Positions 48,086 through 55,773 of a DNA stretch of 64,000 nucleotides are shown here, piece by piece. The number at the start of each line of letters is the position of its first letter. The stretch's first letter is position 1. The stretch comes from Marinobacterium profundum (GTDB taxonomy: Bacteria > Pseudomonadota > Gammaproteobacteria > Pseudomonadales > Balneatricaceae), in contig NZ_BCNS01000211.1 in NCBI RefSeq assembly GCF_001528745.1, forward strand, positions 55,110 to 119,109, in the 5' to 3' direction. The position numbers and the translations under genes are program-made. Below the pieces are notes generated by a model. That model made no database searches. It had not been told where the DNA came from and was given only the letters and a program-made list of their open reading frames with translations.

Positions 48086-49218
48086 TATGAACGCACGTCG
48101 CCAATAACGCCTGACACGAGATAGTCCATAGACTCCAGAGCGATGTCTGTTTGCGAATTAGACTGACCCGCCGCGATGACCACGTTACCCTTATTGTCCT
48201 TGATCTCACCCTTGTAGATAACGAATTCACCGGCCATAAATTGGGCTTTCACCGCATCGGCGTGTTCACGTGCTTCAGCGCTGACCGCAGGACCATAGGC
48301 TGAGGTTTTAACAACACCTTCTTTCAGCCCTCCACGTACCAGGTTAGGAATTTCCTCGCCCTTCAAATAGCTCGTGACGTAATCCGTGTAGACTTTTGCC
48401 CAGTTCCATTCGGCGCCGGTGAGATACCCCTTAGGCGCCAGAGACGCTTGAGAGGCGTGATAGCCACAGGAGTAAATGCCGCGTTTTTCAGCCGTCTCAA
48501 CGATCACCTTGGGCCCATCTACGTGACAGGTGACCACATCAACACCCTGATCGATCAGGGAGTTAGTCGCTTCAGCTTCTTTTACGGGTTCAGACCAACC
48601 GCCAGTGAAGATCACCTGGGTTGTAATACTCGGATCAACAGATTGGGCACCCAGCGTAAATGAATTGATGTTACGCAGCACCTGAGGGATTGGAATTGCC
48701 GCGACAAAACCCAGCTTTTTAGTCTTGGACGCATAACCGGCCACAACACCTGACAGGTACTGAGCTTCGTCGATATAACCGAAATAGCTACCGGTATTTG
48801 CCGGGTGCTTACCCTCAGTCCACAAGCCACCGCAATGCAGGAATGTCAGGTCTTTATACTTGGCAGCCACTTTCAACATGTGCGGGTCGAAATAACCAAA
48901 TGATGTTGGGAAGAGCAGCTTCGTATCATCCAGATTAATCATCGATTCCAGGGTTTTCTGAACGTCATTTGTTTCAGCGACATTCTCTTCCTCAATGACC
49001 TTCACTCCTGGAATGGACTTCAGCGCCGCCGCACCTTCGGCGTGGGCCTGGTTGTAGCCGTAATCATCTTTGGCTCCCACATAAACAAAGCCGATCGTGA
49101 CCGTGCCGCCTGCCATAGCTGTTTTAACGAGCATGGATGAAGACACCATGCCCAAGGCACCGACACCGACCATGCCGCGAAGAACAGAACGTCTAGAAAT
49201 GTTGTTTTTAACCGACAT
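48085..49218 (-). CDS. BMP-family periplasmic substrate-binding protein with Tat signal
   Basis: 377 residues from the ATG giving MSVKNNISRRSVLRGMVGVG; longer frames begin in the divergent promoter region. SRRSVL followed by a mild hydrophobic stretch and AMAGG is a twin-arginine signal, so it is likely exported folded. The mature part has GFVYVGAKDDYGYNQAHAEG, the BmpA/Med hallmark. It delivers the substrate, by context a urea-like or amide nitrogen compound, to the permeases. First gene of the operon. Confidence 0.9.
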   Translation of the reverse strand: MSVKNNISRRSVLRGMVGVGALGMVSSSMLVKTAMAGGTVTIGFVYVGAKDDYGYNQAHAEGAAALKSIPGVKVIEEENVAETNDVQKTLESMINLDDTKLLFPTSFGYFDPHMLKVAAKYKDLTFLHCGGLWTEGKHPANTGSYFGYIDEAQYLSGVVAGYASKTKKLGFVAAIPIPQVLRNINSFTLGAQSVDPSITTQVIFTGGWSEPVKEAEATNSLIDQGVDVVTCHVDGPKVIVETAEKRGIYSCGYHASQASLAPKGYLTGAEWNWAKVYTDYVTSYLKGEEIPNLVRGGLKEGVVKTSAYGPAVSAEAREHADAVKAQFMAGEFVIYKGEIKDNKGNVVIAAGQSNSQTDIALESMDYLVSGVIGDVRS

Positions 49219-49313
49219 CGTGAATACTCCAAGTTCTATGGGTAACCCTGCGAGGTTTGAAACATTCCACCACTTGCAGGTGCTTCCGCATACTGCTAAT
49301 TTCACACCATACC

Positions 49314-49330
49314 GATGCAAAAAATGCATC
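49314..49330. promoter_or_regulatory. dyad GATGCA-N5-TGCATC between the ABC operon and LysR
   Basis: A perfect 6+6 dyad with an AAAAA centre, 30 bp upstream of the LysR ATG in the 141-bp divergent region. Size and position suit a LysR-type operator, used for autoregulation and control of the BMP operon. Confidence 0.4.
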
Positions 49331-49359
49331 ACACCACTTGGAGAGCTGAGTCGTACAGC

Positions 49360-50268
49360 ATGAAACATCTGCAACCCTTGCACTACATCAATGCTGTCGC
49401 CAAGGCCGGGTCGATTCGCAAAGCAGCTGAAACACTCACACTGACGTCAACGGCGCTCAATCGCCGCATTCTGGCGATGGAGGAAGAGCTGGGCTATCAA
49501 ATATTCGAGCGCATGCCCCAGGGTGTGCGGCTGTCTGCCGCAGGAGAGATTTTTATTCACCATATCCGTACACAGCTGACCGATATGGAAAGGGTTAAAA
49601 GCCAGATTGCTGATTTGTCCGGCGAAAGACGCGGACACGTCTCAATTGCGTGCAGTCAGGCGATGCTGTCCTACTTTCTGCCCGAGCAAGTCTCTCAGTA
49701 TCGAGGGCGGCATCCCGCGGTCACCTTTGAGGTTTTGCTGCGCGATCGTGCAGCGGCTGAGGAGGCGTTAACAAATATGACAGCCGATCTGGCCATCGTG
49801 TTTGAGCCCGTTCGATTGACGGAGTTTCAGGTACTGCTCACCGTGCGGCAACCCGTACATGCTGTCATGCGCTCCGGCCATCCGCTGGCCCAAAGCGATA
49901 AGGTCAGATTGCGCGACTGTTTGCGTTTTCCTATCAGCTTGCCCTCGACTCCCTATGGAGTGCGGAATTTGTTGGAGATGGCGACACGACGCACCTCTTC
50001 AACGTTGAACCCCATGGTGGAGTCTGACAGCTTTGAATTTTTGCACCGCCATGCCATCGCGGAAGACATGATTACCTTTCAGATTCCGATCGGGCTGCCA
50101 ATGGAAACGCTGTCTTCGGGCATGGTGAGCCGTCCAGTGGATGAAAGGGATGTACCGGCGGGGTCACTCTATATAGGACAATTAAAAAGCCGCATTTTAC
50201 CAGTGGCGGCATCACGCTTTTCTGATCAGATTATCGAGACCTTTTTGAACAGGTATGTGTGCACATAG
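49360..50268 (+). CDS. LysR-family regulator, divergent to the ureide-type operon
   Basis: 302 residues from ATG at 49360. The helix-turn-helix lies in AGSIRKAAETLTLTSTALNR, residues ~13-32, and EELGYQIFERMPQGVRLSAA follows. A co-inducer domain occupies the rest. A divergent neighbour of the BMP-family operon, it is its likely regulator. The 220 bp after it hold a GCCGGG/CCCGGC hairpin near 50324-50341 without a T-run. Confidence 0.88.
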   Translation: MKHLQPLHYINAVAKAGSIRKAAETLTLTSTALNRRILAMEEELGYQIFERMPQGVRLSAAGEIFIHHIRTQLTDMERVKSQIADLSGERRGHVSIACSQAMLSYFLPEQVSQYRGRHPAVTFEVLLRDRAAAEEALTNMTADLAIVFEPVRLTEFQVLLTVRQPVHAVMRSGHPLAQSDKVRLRDCLRFPISLPSTPYGVRNLLEMATRRTSSTLNPMVESDSFEFLHRHAIAEDMITFQIPIGLPMETLSSGMVSRPVDERDVPAGSLYIGQLKSRILPVAASRFSDQIIETFLNRYVCT

Positions 50269-50489
50269 CGATTTCTGCACCCAGCAGCCCCACTCCAGCG
50301 AGGTACAAGTGCCGCCGATCATTATGCCGGGACGCCCCGGCGATATGCGCTGTACCAGCGCAGTCTATTATCCCGCGCCTGACTCTGATTGCAGGTATAT
50401 TTTCTGATTGACTTCAGCAGGTTTGACTTCCCCTGCCGGCAAAACTAGATTGCCCTGTCCTTATCCTCCTATTCGTTTGGAAGCCTTTA

Positions 50490-52703
50490 GTGATCCTCAC
50501 CCTGCTACCCCTGTTTTCGCTGTTGCTGAGCTGCTTTATCATGATGCTCGGCTTCGGACTTATCGGCCTGTTACTGCCCGTACGCATGGGCATTGAGGGC
50601 ATGGGTACGGACACCATAGGTCTGGTGCTGTCGATGTATGCCGTCGGCATGCTGTTCGGTGGCCTCTATAGTCGTGTGCTGATTATTCGCGCCGGCCATA
50701 TACGCATGTTTGCCGCAGTAGCAGCACTGGCCGCCATCAGTATTCTGGCCTGCGGCCTGTCCACCAACGCCTGGCTCTGGGGCGCCATGCGCATGCTGAT
50801 GGGCTTTTGCATCGCCTGCACCTTTGCTGCCATCGACAGCTGGCTGAGTGAAAGCGCCACGGCCAAAACCCGTGGCCGCATCCTGGCAGCCAACCAGATC
50901 GTCATCATGGGCGCCTTTTTTATCGGTCAGTTCCTGCTGAACCTGGCGGACCCGAGTTCCCAAACCCTGTTCATGGTGGCTGGCATGCTGCTGGCCCTGG
51001 CGCTGGTGCCCATCGTCATGAGCCGAAAATCCGGCCCTGCGGTAGCGGATATCCGTTCCATGTCGATGCTGGACCTGTTCCGGTTATCGCCACTGGGCGT
51101 GGTTGCCTGCTTCTTCTGTGGTTTGCTTTACAGTGGTCTGCTAAACATGCTGCCACTGTTTGCCAGCAGTAATGGGCTCAGCGGTTTTGACCTGTCGCTC
51201 TTCATGGCTTCCGCCATCTTCGGCGCCTTTATACTGCAGATTCCAGTGGGCTTCCTGTCAGATCATTTCGACCGTCGAAGCGTGCTCTTCGTACTGCTTC
51301 TGATTACCATTGGTGCCTGCCTGTCGGTGCCGCTGCTGTCCGGGCTCGACAGTCGCTACCCGCTGATGCTGGCGATCGCCATCACCACTGGCATCATCGC
51401 CTGCATCTACCCCATGAGCATCTCCGAGACCTTCGACAAGGTGCTGCAGAATGATATGGTCGCCGCCATGGGTGGCCTTATCGCAATCTATGCACTGGGC
51501 AGCATCATAGGCCCCTATGCCGCATCCCTGGCCATGAAGCAGTTCGGTAACAATGCCCTGTTCCAGTTCCTGGCGGTACTTGAAACTCTGCTGGTGATCT
51601 TCGTTATTTATCGGATGAAAGTCCGTCACGCCCTGCCAGTGGAAGCGCAGGAGAAATTTGTTATGCATGGCCTGACCGGCTCCAGCTCTATCGAGATAGA
51701 CCCGCGCTTTGAATACCACGCCCCTGAGCAGCCGCTGAGCGAAGCCGCTGCCGTCGCTGTGAAGGTGGCGCAGAATAATCCGGCCGCCGCCGTGCGCATG
51801 GCCGTCGCCCTGGCAGAAAGCGCCCCGCAGGAAGCGGCCCAGCTGGCAGTTGCCCTGAATCAGGTTGAGAAAGTAGATATAGCAAGGCTTTATGCAGCCA
51901 TTACCACAGCAGCCCCGGAACTGAGCCTGGATATCGCCGAAGCCCTGGCCACCGCCTCACCGGAAAGCACCGATGAGCTGGTGACCTGGCTGGCCCGCGA
52001 GCGCCCCGAGCAGTTGTCGGGCATTCTGGTAGCCATTGCGGAAGCCGTGCCGGAACACAGTATGGACATCATCGGCAGCGCCGCCGAGTCCTTCGCTGAA
52101 ACCCACGCCGAAGACGCCTCTGAAATCATGCTGGATCTGGCTGAAACCTATGCCAGCCATCTGTCCGAGGGCCTTGAGGAAATGCGTCCTGTCGACCGCG
52201 CCGCGACCTACCCTGAACATCAGGCCGCTGATCTCTATACACGGCTGTACGATGTCATGCCGGAACATGCTGCGGATCTGGCCTATACAGTGGCTGAAGC
52301 CATGCCAGAAGCCGCCACCGAAGTGGCCGAAGCCTATGTGCACAGCCTGATCGACGAGCCCGAGGAAGAGACTGCAGCCGAAGGCCAGGAAAATCAGGTA
52401 ACAACTAGCGATACTGCCGAAGAGATAGCGCAGCAGGAAGCCGAAACACTCGAAAACAACGAGCGCGTGGCCGATGCCTTCAGCGACTACATTAGCCACA
52501 GTAGCGAGAGCATGCCGGACCAAACCATCGATGTCGCCGCCATGATGGTGGAGTCACGCCCTGATCTGGCGTCTGATGTCATCGAACAGCTGCAGGCGAT
52601 GGAAGGCTTCGAGGAGCGCCTGTCATCGAATATTGAAGATAAGCCCCAGGACAGCATCTTCCCGGACTACGAACCGGACCCGGAAAAGCCCGCCAAGCCC
52701 TGA
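50490..52703 (+). CDS. MFS transporter with C-terminal 15-residue repeat domain
   Basis: 737 residues; starts at GTG with GGAAG ahead. Residues ~1-390 form a 12-span major facilitator (LSMYAVGMLFGGLYSR, SWLSESATAKTRGRILAANQ, GFLSDHFDRRS), like the YcaD group. From ~400 to 737 comes an acidic cytoplasmic tail not normal for that family. It is built of 15-residue units starting with Pro-Glu: PELSLDIAEALATAS (from 476), PESTDELVTWLARER, PEQLSGILVAIAEAV, PEHSMDIIGSAAESF, PEHAADLAYTVAEAM, PEAATEVAEAYVHSL and PDQTIDVAAMMVESR. The pattern suggests a helical solenoid. Substrate unknown. Confidence 0.85.
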   Translation: MILTLLPLFSLLLSCFIMMLGFGLIGLLLPVRMGIEGMGTDTIGLVLSMYAVGMLFGGLYSRVLIIRAGHIRMFAAVAALAAISILACGLSTNAWLWGAMRMLMGFCIACTFAAIDSWLSESATAKTRGRILAANQIVIMGAFFIGQFLLNLADPSSQTLFMVAGMLLALALVPIVMSRKSGPAVADIRSMSMLDLFRLSPLGVVACFFCGLLYSGLLNMLPLFASSNGLSGFDLSLFMASAIFGAFILQIPVGFLSDHFDRRSVLFVLLLITIGACLSVPLLSGLDSRYPLMLAIAITTGIIACIYPMSISETFDKVLQNDMVAAMGGLIAIYALGSIIGPYAASLAMKQFGNNALFQFLAVLETLLVIFVIYRMKVRHALPVEAQEKFVMHGLTGSSSIEIDPRFEYHAPEQPLSEAAAVAVKVAQNNPAAAVRMAVALAESAPQEAAQLAVALNQVEKVDIARLYAAITTAAPELSLDIAEALATASPESTDELVTWLARERPEQLSGILVAIAEAVPEHSMDIIGSAAESFAETHAEDASEIMLDLAETYASHLSEGLEEMRPVDRAATYPEHQAADLYTRLYDVMPEHAADLAYTVAEAMPEAATEVAEAYVHSLIDEPEEETAAEGQENQVTTSDTAEEIAQQEAETLENNERVADAFSDYISHSSESMPDQTIDVAAMMVESRPDLASDVIEQLQAMEGFEERLSSNIEDKPQDSIFPDYEPDPEKPAKP

Positions 52704-52709
52704 GTTCCA

Positions 52710-52765
52710 AGCTGAAAGCTCTAAGCTCTAAGCTCTAAGCTCTAAGCAGAAAGCTATCAGCTGGC
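52710..52765. repeat. heptamer array, four copies of AGCTCTA with decayed flanks
   Basis: Four perfect AGCTCTA units at 52717-52744, flanked by AGCTGAA, AGCAGAA, AGCTATC and AGCTGGC in register. It begins 7 bp after the MFS stop. Confidence 0.9.
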
Positions 52766-52847
52766 AGCCTCTGCTACGAGCCGCTAGGCTTTGGTCAGAT
52801 GCCACGGATTGGCATCGGCTCGACTAAGTTTCACGGAGGAAGCCATC

Positions 52848-53699
52848 ATGTACCCCACAGCCACCCTGCTTATGGGCAGCGCCCTAGCCCTCGTACCCAC
52901 CATAATCATCGCAGCACCTGCGCCCCTGATGCTGGCGAGCGAGGCGATAACTGCATCGGACCTGTCCAGCCTCGACTTCAGCCAATACAGCGTTAGCGAA
53001 AAGCTCGATGGCATTCGTGCCTACTGGAATGGACAGCAACTGCAAAGCCGCAACGGTTACCCGATCAGCACCCCGCCCTGGTTCACCCAGGGCTGGCCCG
53101 CCACGCCCATGGATGGCGAGCTGTGGATCGGTCGGGGCCGCTTTGCGGAAGTCTCCGGCATTAGCCGCCGCTATGAAGCCGATGATCCGCTCTGGCACCA
53201 GGTGCAGTATCGAGTATTTGACTTGCCGGCTCACCCAGCCACTTTCGATGGCCGCCAGAAGACCCTGCAACAGCTCCTGGCGCAGCTAGACCAATCCTGG
53301 GTAAGCATCATTGAACAGCACTTACTAGGCAGCCAGAGGCAATTTGAGGAGTATCTGGCGCAGGTTAGTGCCGAAGGCGGGGAAGGTTTGATGCTGCAAA
53401 GGCGCAACGCGCTCTATCAGATAGGCCGCAGCAGTGATGTACTCAAGTACAAACAATATCAGGATGCGGAAGCGGTGGTGACGGGGTACATGCCGGGCAG
53501 CGGCAAGTACGAGGGGATGGTCGGCGCCTTGCGGGTGGAAAATGATGCCGGACAACAGTTCAGCCTGGGCTCGGGGTTAAGTGACGCCCAACGGCGTGAA
53601 CCGCCGCCGCTGGGCAGCCGCGTCACCTATCGCTATAACGGTCTCACAGCCAGCAAGCTGCCCCGCTTCGCCCGCTTTGTGCGCATAAGGCTTGATTAA
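52848..53699 (+). CDS. exported minimal ATP-dependent DNA ligase (Lig E type)
   Basis: 283 residues from ATG at 52848, which has GGAGGAAG ahead. A signal-peptide-like start (MYPTATLLMGSALALVPTII) precedes the nucleotidyltransferase core. Lys52 in SVSEKLDGIRAYW is the adenylated lysine. Further ligase motifs are MDGELWIGRGRF, EGGEGLMLQRRNALYQIGRS and KYKQYQDAEAVVTGY, followed by a compact OB domain. No extra DNA-binding domain is present. Lig E enzymes of Neisseria, Vibrio and Haemophilus are periplasmic nick sealers; uptake-DNA or extracellular-DNA roles are proposed. It stands alone here. Confidence 0.9.
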   Translation: MYPTATLLMGSALALVPTIIIAAPAPLMLASEAITASDLSSLDFSQYSVSEKLDGIRAYWNGQQLQSRNGYPISTPPWFTQGWPATPMDGELWIGRGRFAEVSGISRRYEADDPLWHQVQYRVFDLPAHPATFDGRQKTLQQLLAQLDQSWVSIIEQHLLGSQRQFEEYLAQVSAEGGEGLMLQRRNALYQIGRSSDVLKYKQYQDAEAVVTGYMPGSGKYEGMVGALRVENDAGQQFSLGSGLSDAQRREPPPLGSRVTYRYNGLTASKLPRFARFVRIRLD

Positions 53700-53703
53700 G
53701 TAC

Positions 53704-53805
53704 GCGGATTCGCGGCGAGGCGCCGCTCCTACGGAAACATATAGGGCCTGAAAGCCCGTAGGAGTCGCGTACCCAACCTCGGGCATGATACCCCGCGACT
53801 AAGCT
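53704..53805. repeat. REP/BIME-like palindromic pair
   Basis: CTCCTACGG (53726-53734) and CCGTAGGAG (53756-53764) are exact inverted arms, each part of a GTAGGAGC/TCGCCGCGAATC type unit known from Pseudomonas REPs. AGTCGCG and CGCGACT form a second dyad up to ~53803. It lies between converging ligE-type and wbpM-type genes. Confidence 0.75.
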
Positions 53806-53816
53806 TTTTGGCTCCG

Positions 53817-55727
53817 TTAATGCAGTTGCGCTGAACTGTGCAGCGCATCGCGGATTTCATGCTGGGGCTGGTAGCCGCTGACATGGCGCAGCAGCAGTGC
53901 CCGAAGGCCAGGGCAATCGTAGGCATCGCAGCAGGCTTCGATCTGCTGCAGCACAGGCGTTAGTTGTGCCAGGGACAGCTTCTCTTCGCTGGCCTTCATG
54001 ATCATCGGGTGCGGCGTACCGGTAACATCATCGCCAATTAACAGCTCTTCGTAGAGCTTCTCGCCGTCGCGCAGGCCCGTGTATTCAATGGCGATATCAC
54101 CGTCTGGGCTATCCTCGTCATGCACGGAGTAACCCGCCAGGCGAATCATCTGCTCCGCCATTTCGCGTATCTTCACCGGTTGACCCATCTCCAGCACGAA
54201 GACATCGCCGGATTGCGCCATGGCACCAGCCTGGATCACCAGCGCCGCAGCCTCGGGGATGGTCATAAAATAACGCGTCATTTCAGGATGCGTCACGGTG
54301 AGCGGGCCGCCAGCAGCTATCTGCTGGCGGAACAGCGGTATCACTGAACCCGAGGAGCCCAGTACATTGCCAAAACGCACTATGGCGAAGCGGGTCTGAT
54401 GGCCCGGTTCCGCCGCCAATGCCTGCAGCACCAGCTCCGCGCAGCGCTTGGTGGCGCCCATCACATTGGTCGGGCGTACGGCCTTGTCCGATGAGATCAG
54501 CACAAAGTTTCGCACCCCCGTCACCTGCGCTGCCAGCGCCACAGCCAAAGTGCCCAGCAGGTTGTTGCGAACCCCCACCACCATATTGCGCTCAACAATG
54601 GGCACATGTTTGTAGGCTGCCGCATGGTAGAGGGTGGCGACCTGGTAGTGACTCAGCGTGCGCTCCAGCAACGGCTGCTCCGTGACTGACCCCAGTACGC
54701 CGACCAGCTCCACGCCGCTGGCAACACAGAACGGCGTCAGCTCCTGCTCAATTTGATAGAGCCCGTATTCGGAGCTGTCCAGCAGCACCAGGCATTTAGG
54801 CTGCTGAGTGATGATCTGACGGCACAGCTCAGAGCCGATCGAGCCTCCGGCACCGGTCACCATCACCACCTGGTCCTGGATATTCGCAGCCATAAGATGG
54901 GGATAGGGGGCGACTTCTTCGCGCCCCAGCACGTCGGCAATTTCGATTTCACGGATATCGCTCAGGGCCACCTTGCCACTGGCAATGTCCGACAGCCCCG
55001 GCAGCGTCAGCACCTTGACCGGCAGAGTTTCCAGCAGCGCCAGCAGCTCGCGGCGCCGCGCTCGCCCCGCCGAGGGCATGGCGAGCAGCACTTCCTCCGC
55101 CTCAAAGCGGTCAATAAGCTGCTCCAGCTGCTCCGGCGGATAGATCACCAGCCCGTGCACCTCCAGCCCCGCCAACGCTCGATTGTCGTCCACAAATGCC
55201 ACGGCACTGAGTTCACTGGAGCTTTCGAGCGCCGTTGCCAGCTGACGCCCGGCGGACCCGGCACCATAGATAATCACCCGATCAGTGGTAGCAATGCGAT
55301 GCAGGCCGCCGGGGAACTGCTGCAACAGCAGCCAGCGCGCCAGCAGGCGGCTGCCACCGATGACCACCAGGGCGATAAACCAGTAAATCGGCAACACCGA
55401 GCGTGGCACCCGCATATCGAAGCCAATCAAATAGGTCACGGCCGCCCAGATCAGCACGAACAGTGATACCGCCTTGACCACGGTCCAGAGCGCTCGCGGG
55501 CCTATATAGCGTGTTACAGCACGATAGAGCCCAAGGCGCACAAATACCGGCAGGGCGATGAGTGGCGCAATCAGATAGGCGGGCCAGTGCGCAAAGCCCA
55601 TGGCATCCCATTCCCCGTAGCGCAACGCAAAGCTGAGCCAGCAAGTAGTCACCAGCGCCAGCACATCGAAAACAAGAAACACCAGTCGCTTCTGATTACG
55701 CGACAGGGACAGCACTTGATTCAGCAT
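53817..55727 (-). CDS. membrane nucleotide-sugar 4,6-dehydratase (WbpM/CapD/PglF family)
   Basis: 636 residues from the ATG giving MLNQVLSLSRNQKRLVFLVF. Four N-terminal membrane spans (~13-115) are followed by a CoA-binding-like domain (VIIYGAGSAGRQLATALESS) and an SDR domain. That domain has VMVTGAGGSIGSELCRQIIT and SSDKAVRPTNVMGATKRCAE, the latter carrying the family's modified catalytic region. It converts UDP-GlcNAc to a 4-keto-6-deoxy sugar for O-antigen or glycans. Last gene of the surface-polysaccharide locus, as wbpM is in P. aeruginosa. Confidence 0.9.
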   Translation of the reverse strand: MLNQVLSLSRNQKRLVFLVFDVLALVTTCWLSFALRYGEWDAMGFAHWPAYLIAPLIALPVFVRLGLYRAVTRYIGPRALWTVVKAVSLFVLIWAAVTYLIGFDMRVPRSVLPIYWFIALVVIGGSRLLARWLLLQQFPGGLHRIATTDRVIIYGAGSAGRQLATALESSSELSAVAFVDDNRALAGLEVHGLVIYPPEQLEQLIDRFEAEEVLLAMPSAGRARRRELLALLETLPVKVLTLPGLSDIASGKVALSDIREIEIADVLGREEVAPYPHLMAANIQDQVVMVTGAGGSIGSELCRQIITQQPKCLVLLDSSEYGLYQIEQELTPFCVASGVELVGVLGSVTEQPLLERTLSHYQVATLYHAAAYKHVPIVERNMVVGVRNNLLGTLAVALAAQVTGVRNFVLISSDKAVRPTNVMGATKRCAELVLQALAAEPGHQTRFAIVRFGNVLGSSGSVIPLFRQQIAAGGPLTVTHPEMTRYFMTIPEAAALVIQAGAMAQSGDVFVLEMGQPVKIREMAEQMIRLAGYSVHDEDSPDGDIAIEYTGLRDGEKLYEELLIGDDVTGTPHPMIMKASEEKLSLAQLTPVLQQIEACCDAYDCPGLRALLLRHVSGYQPQHEIRDALHSSAQLH

Positions 55728-55773
55728 GGATATATCCGTTACGGGGTGGCCGACGCCGGAATGCGTCTGCGTA

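Noticed and set aside
32383..52765. CRISPR or phase-variable coding repeats
   Set aside because: The heptamer arrays have no spacers, are too short, and lie outside coding frames or promoters as far as can be seen.
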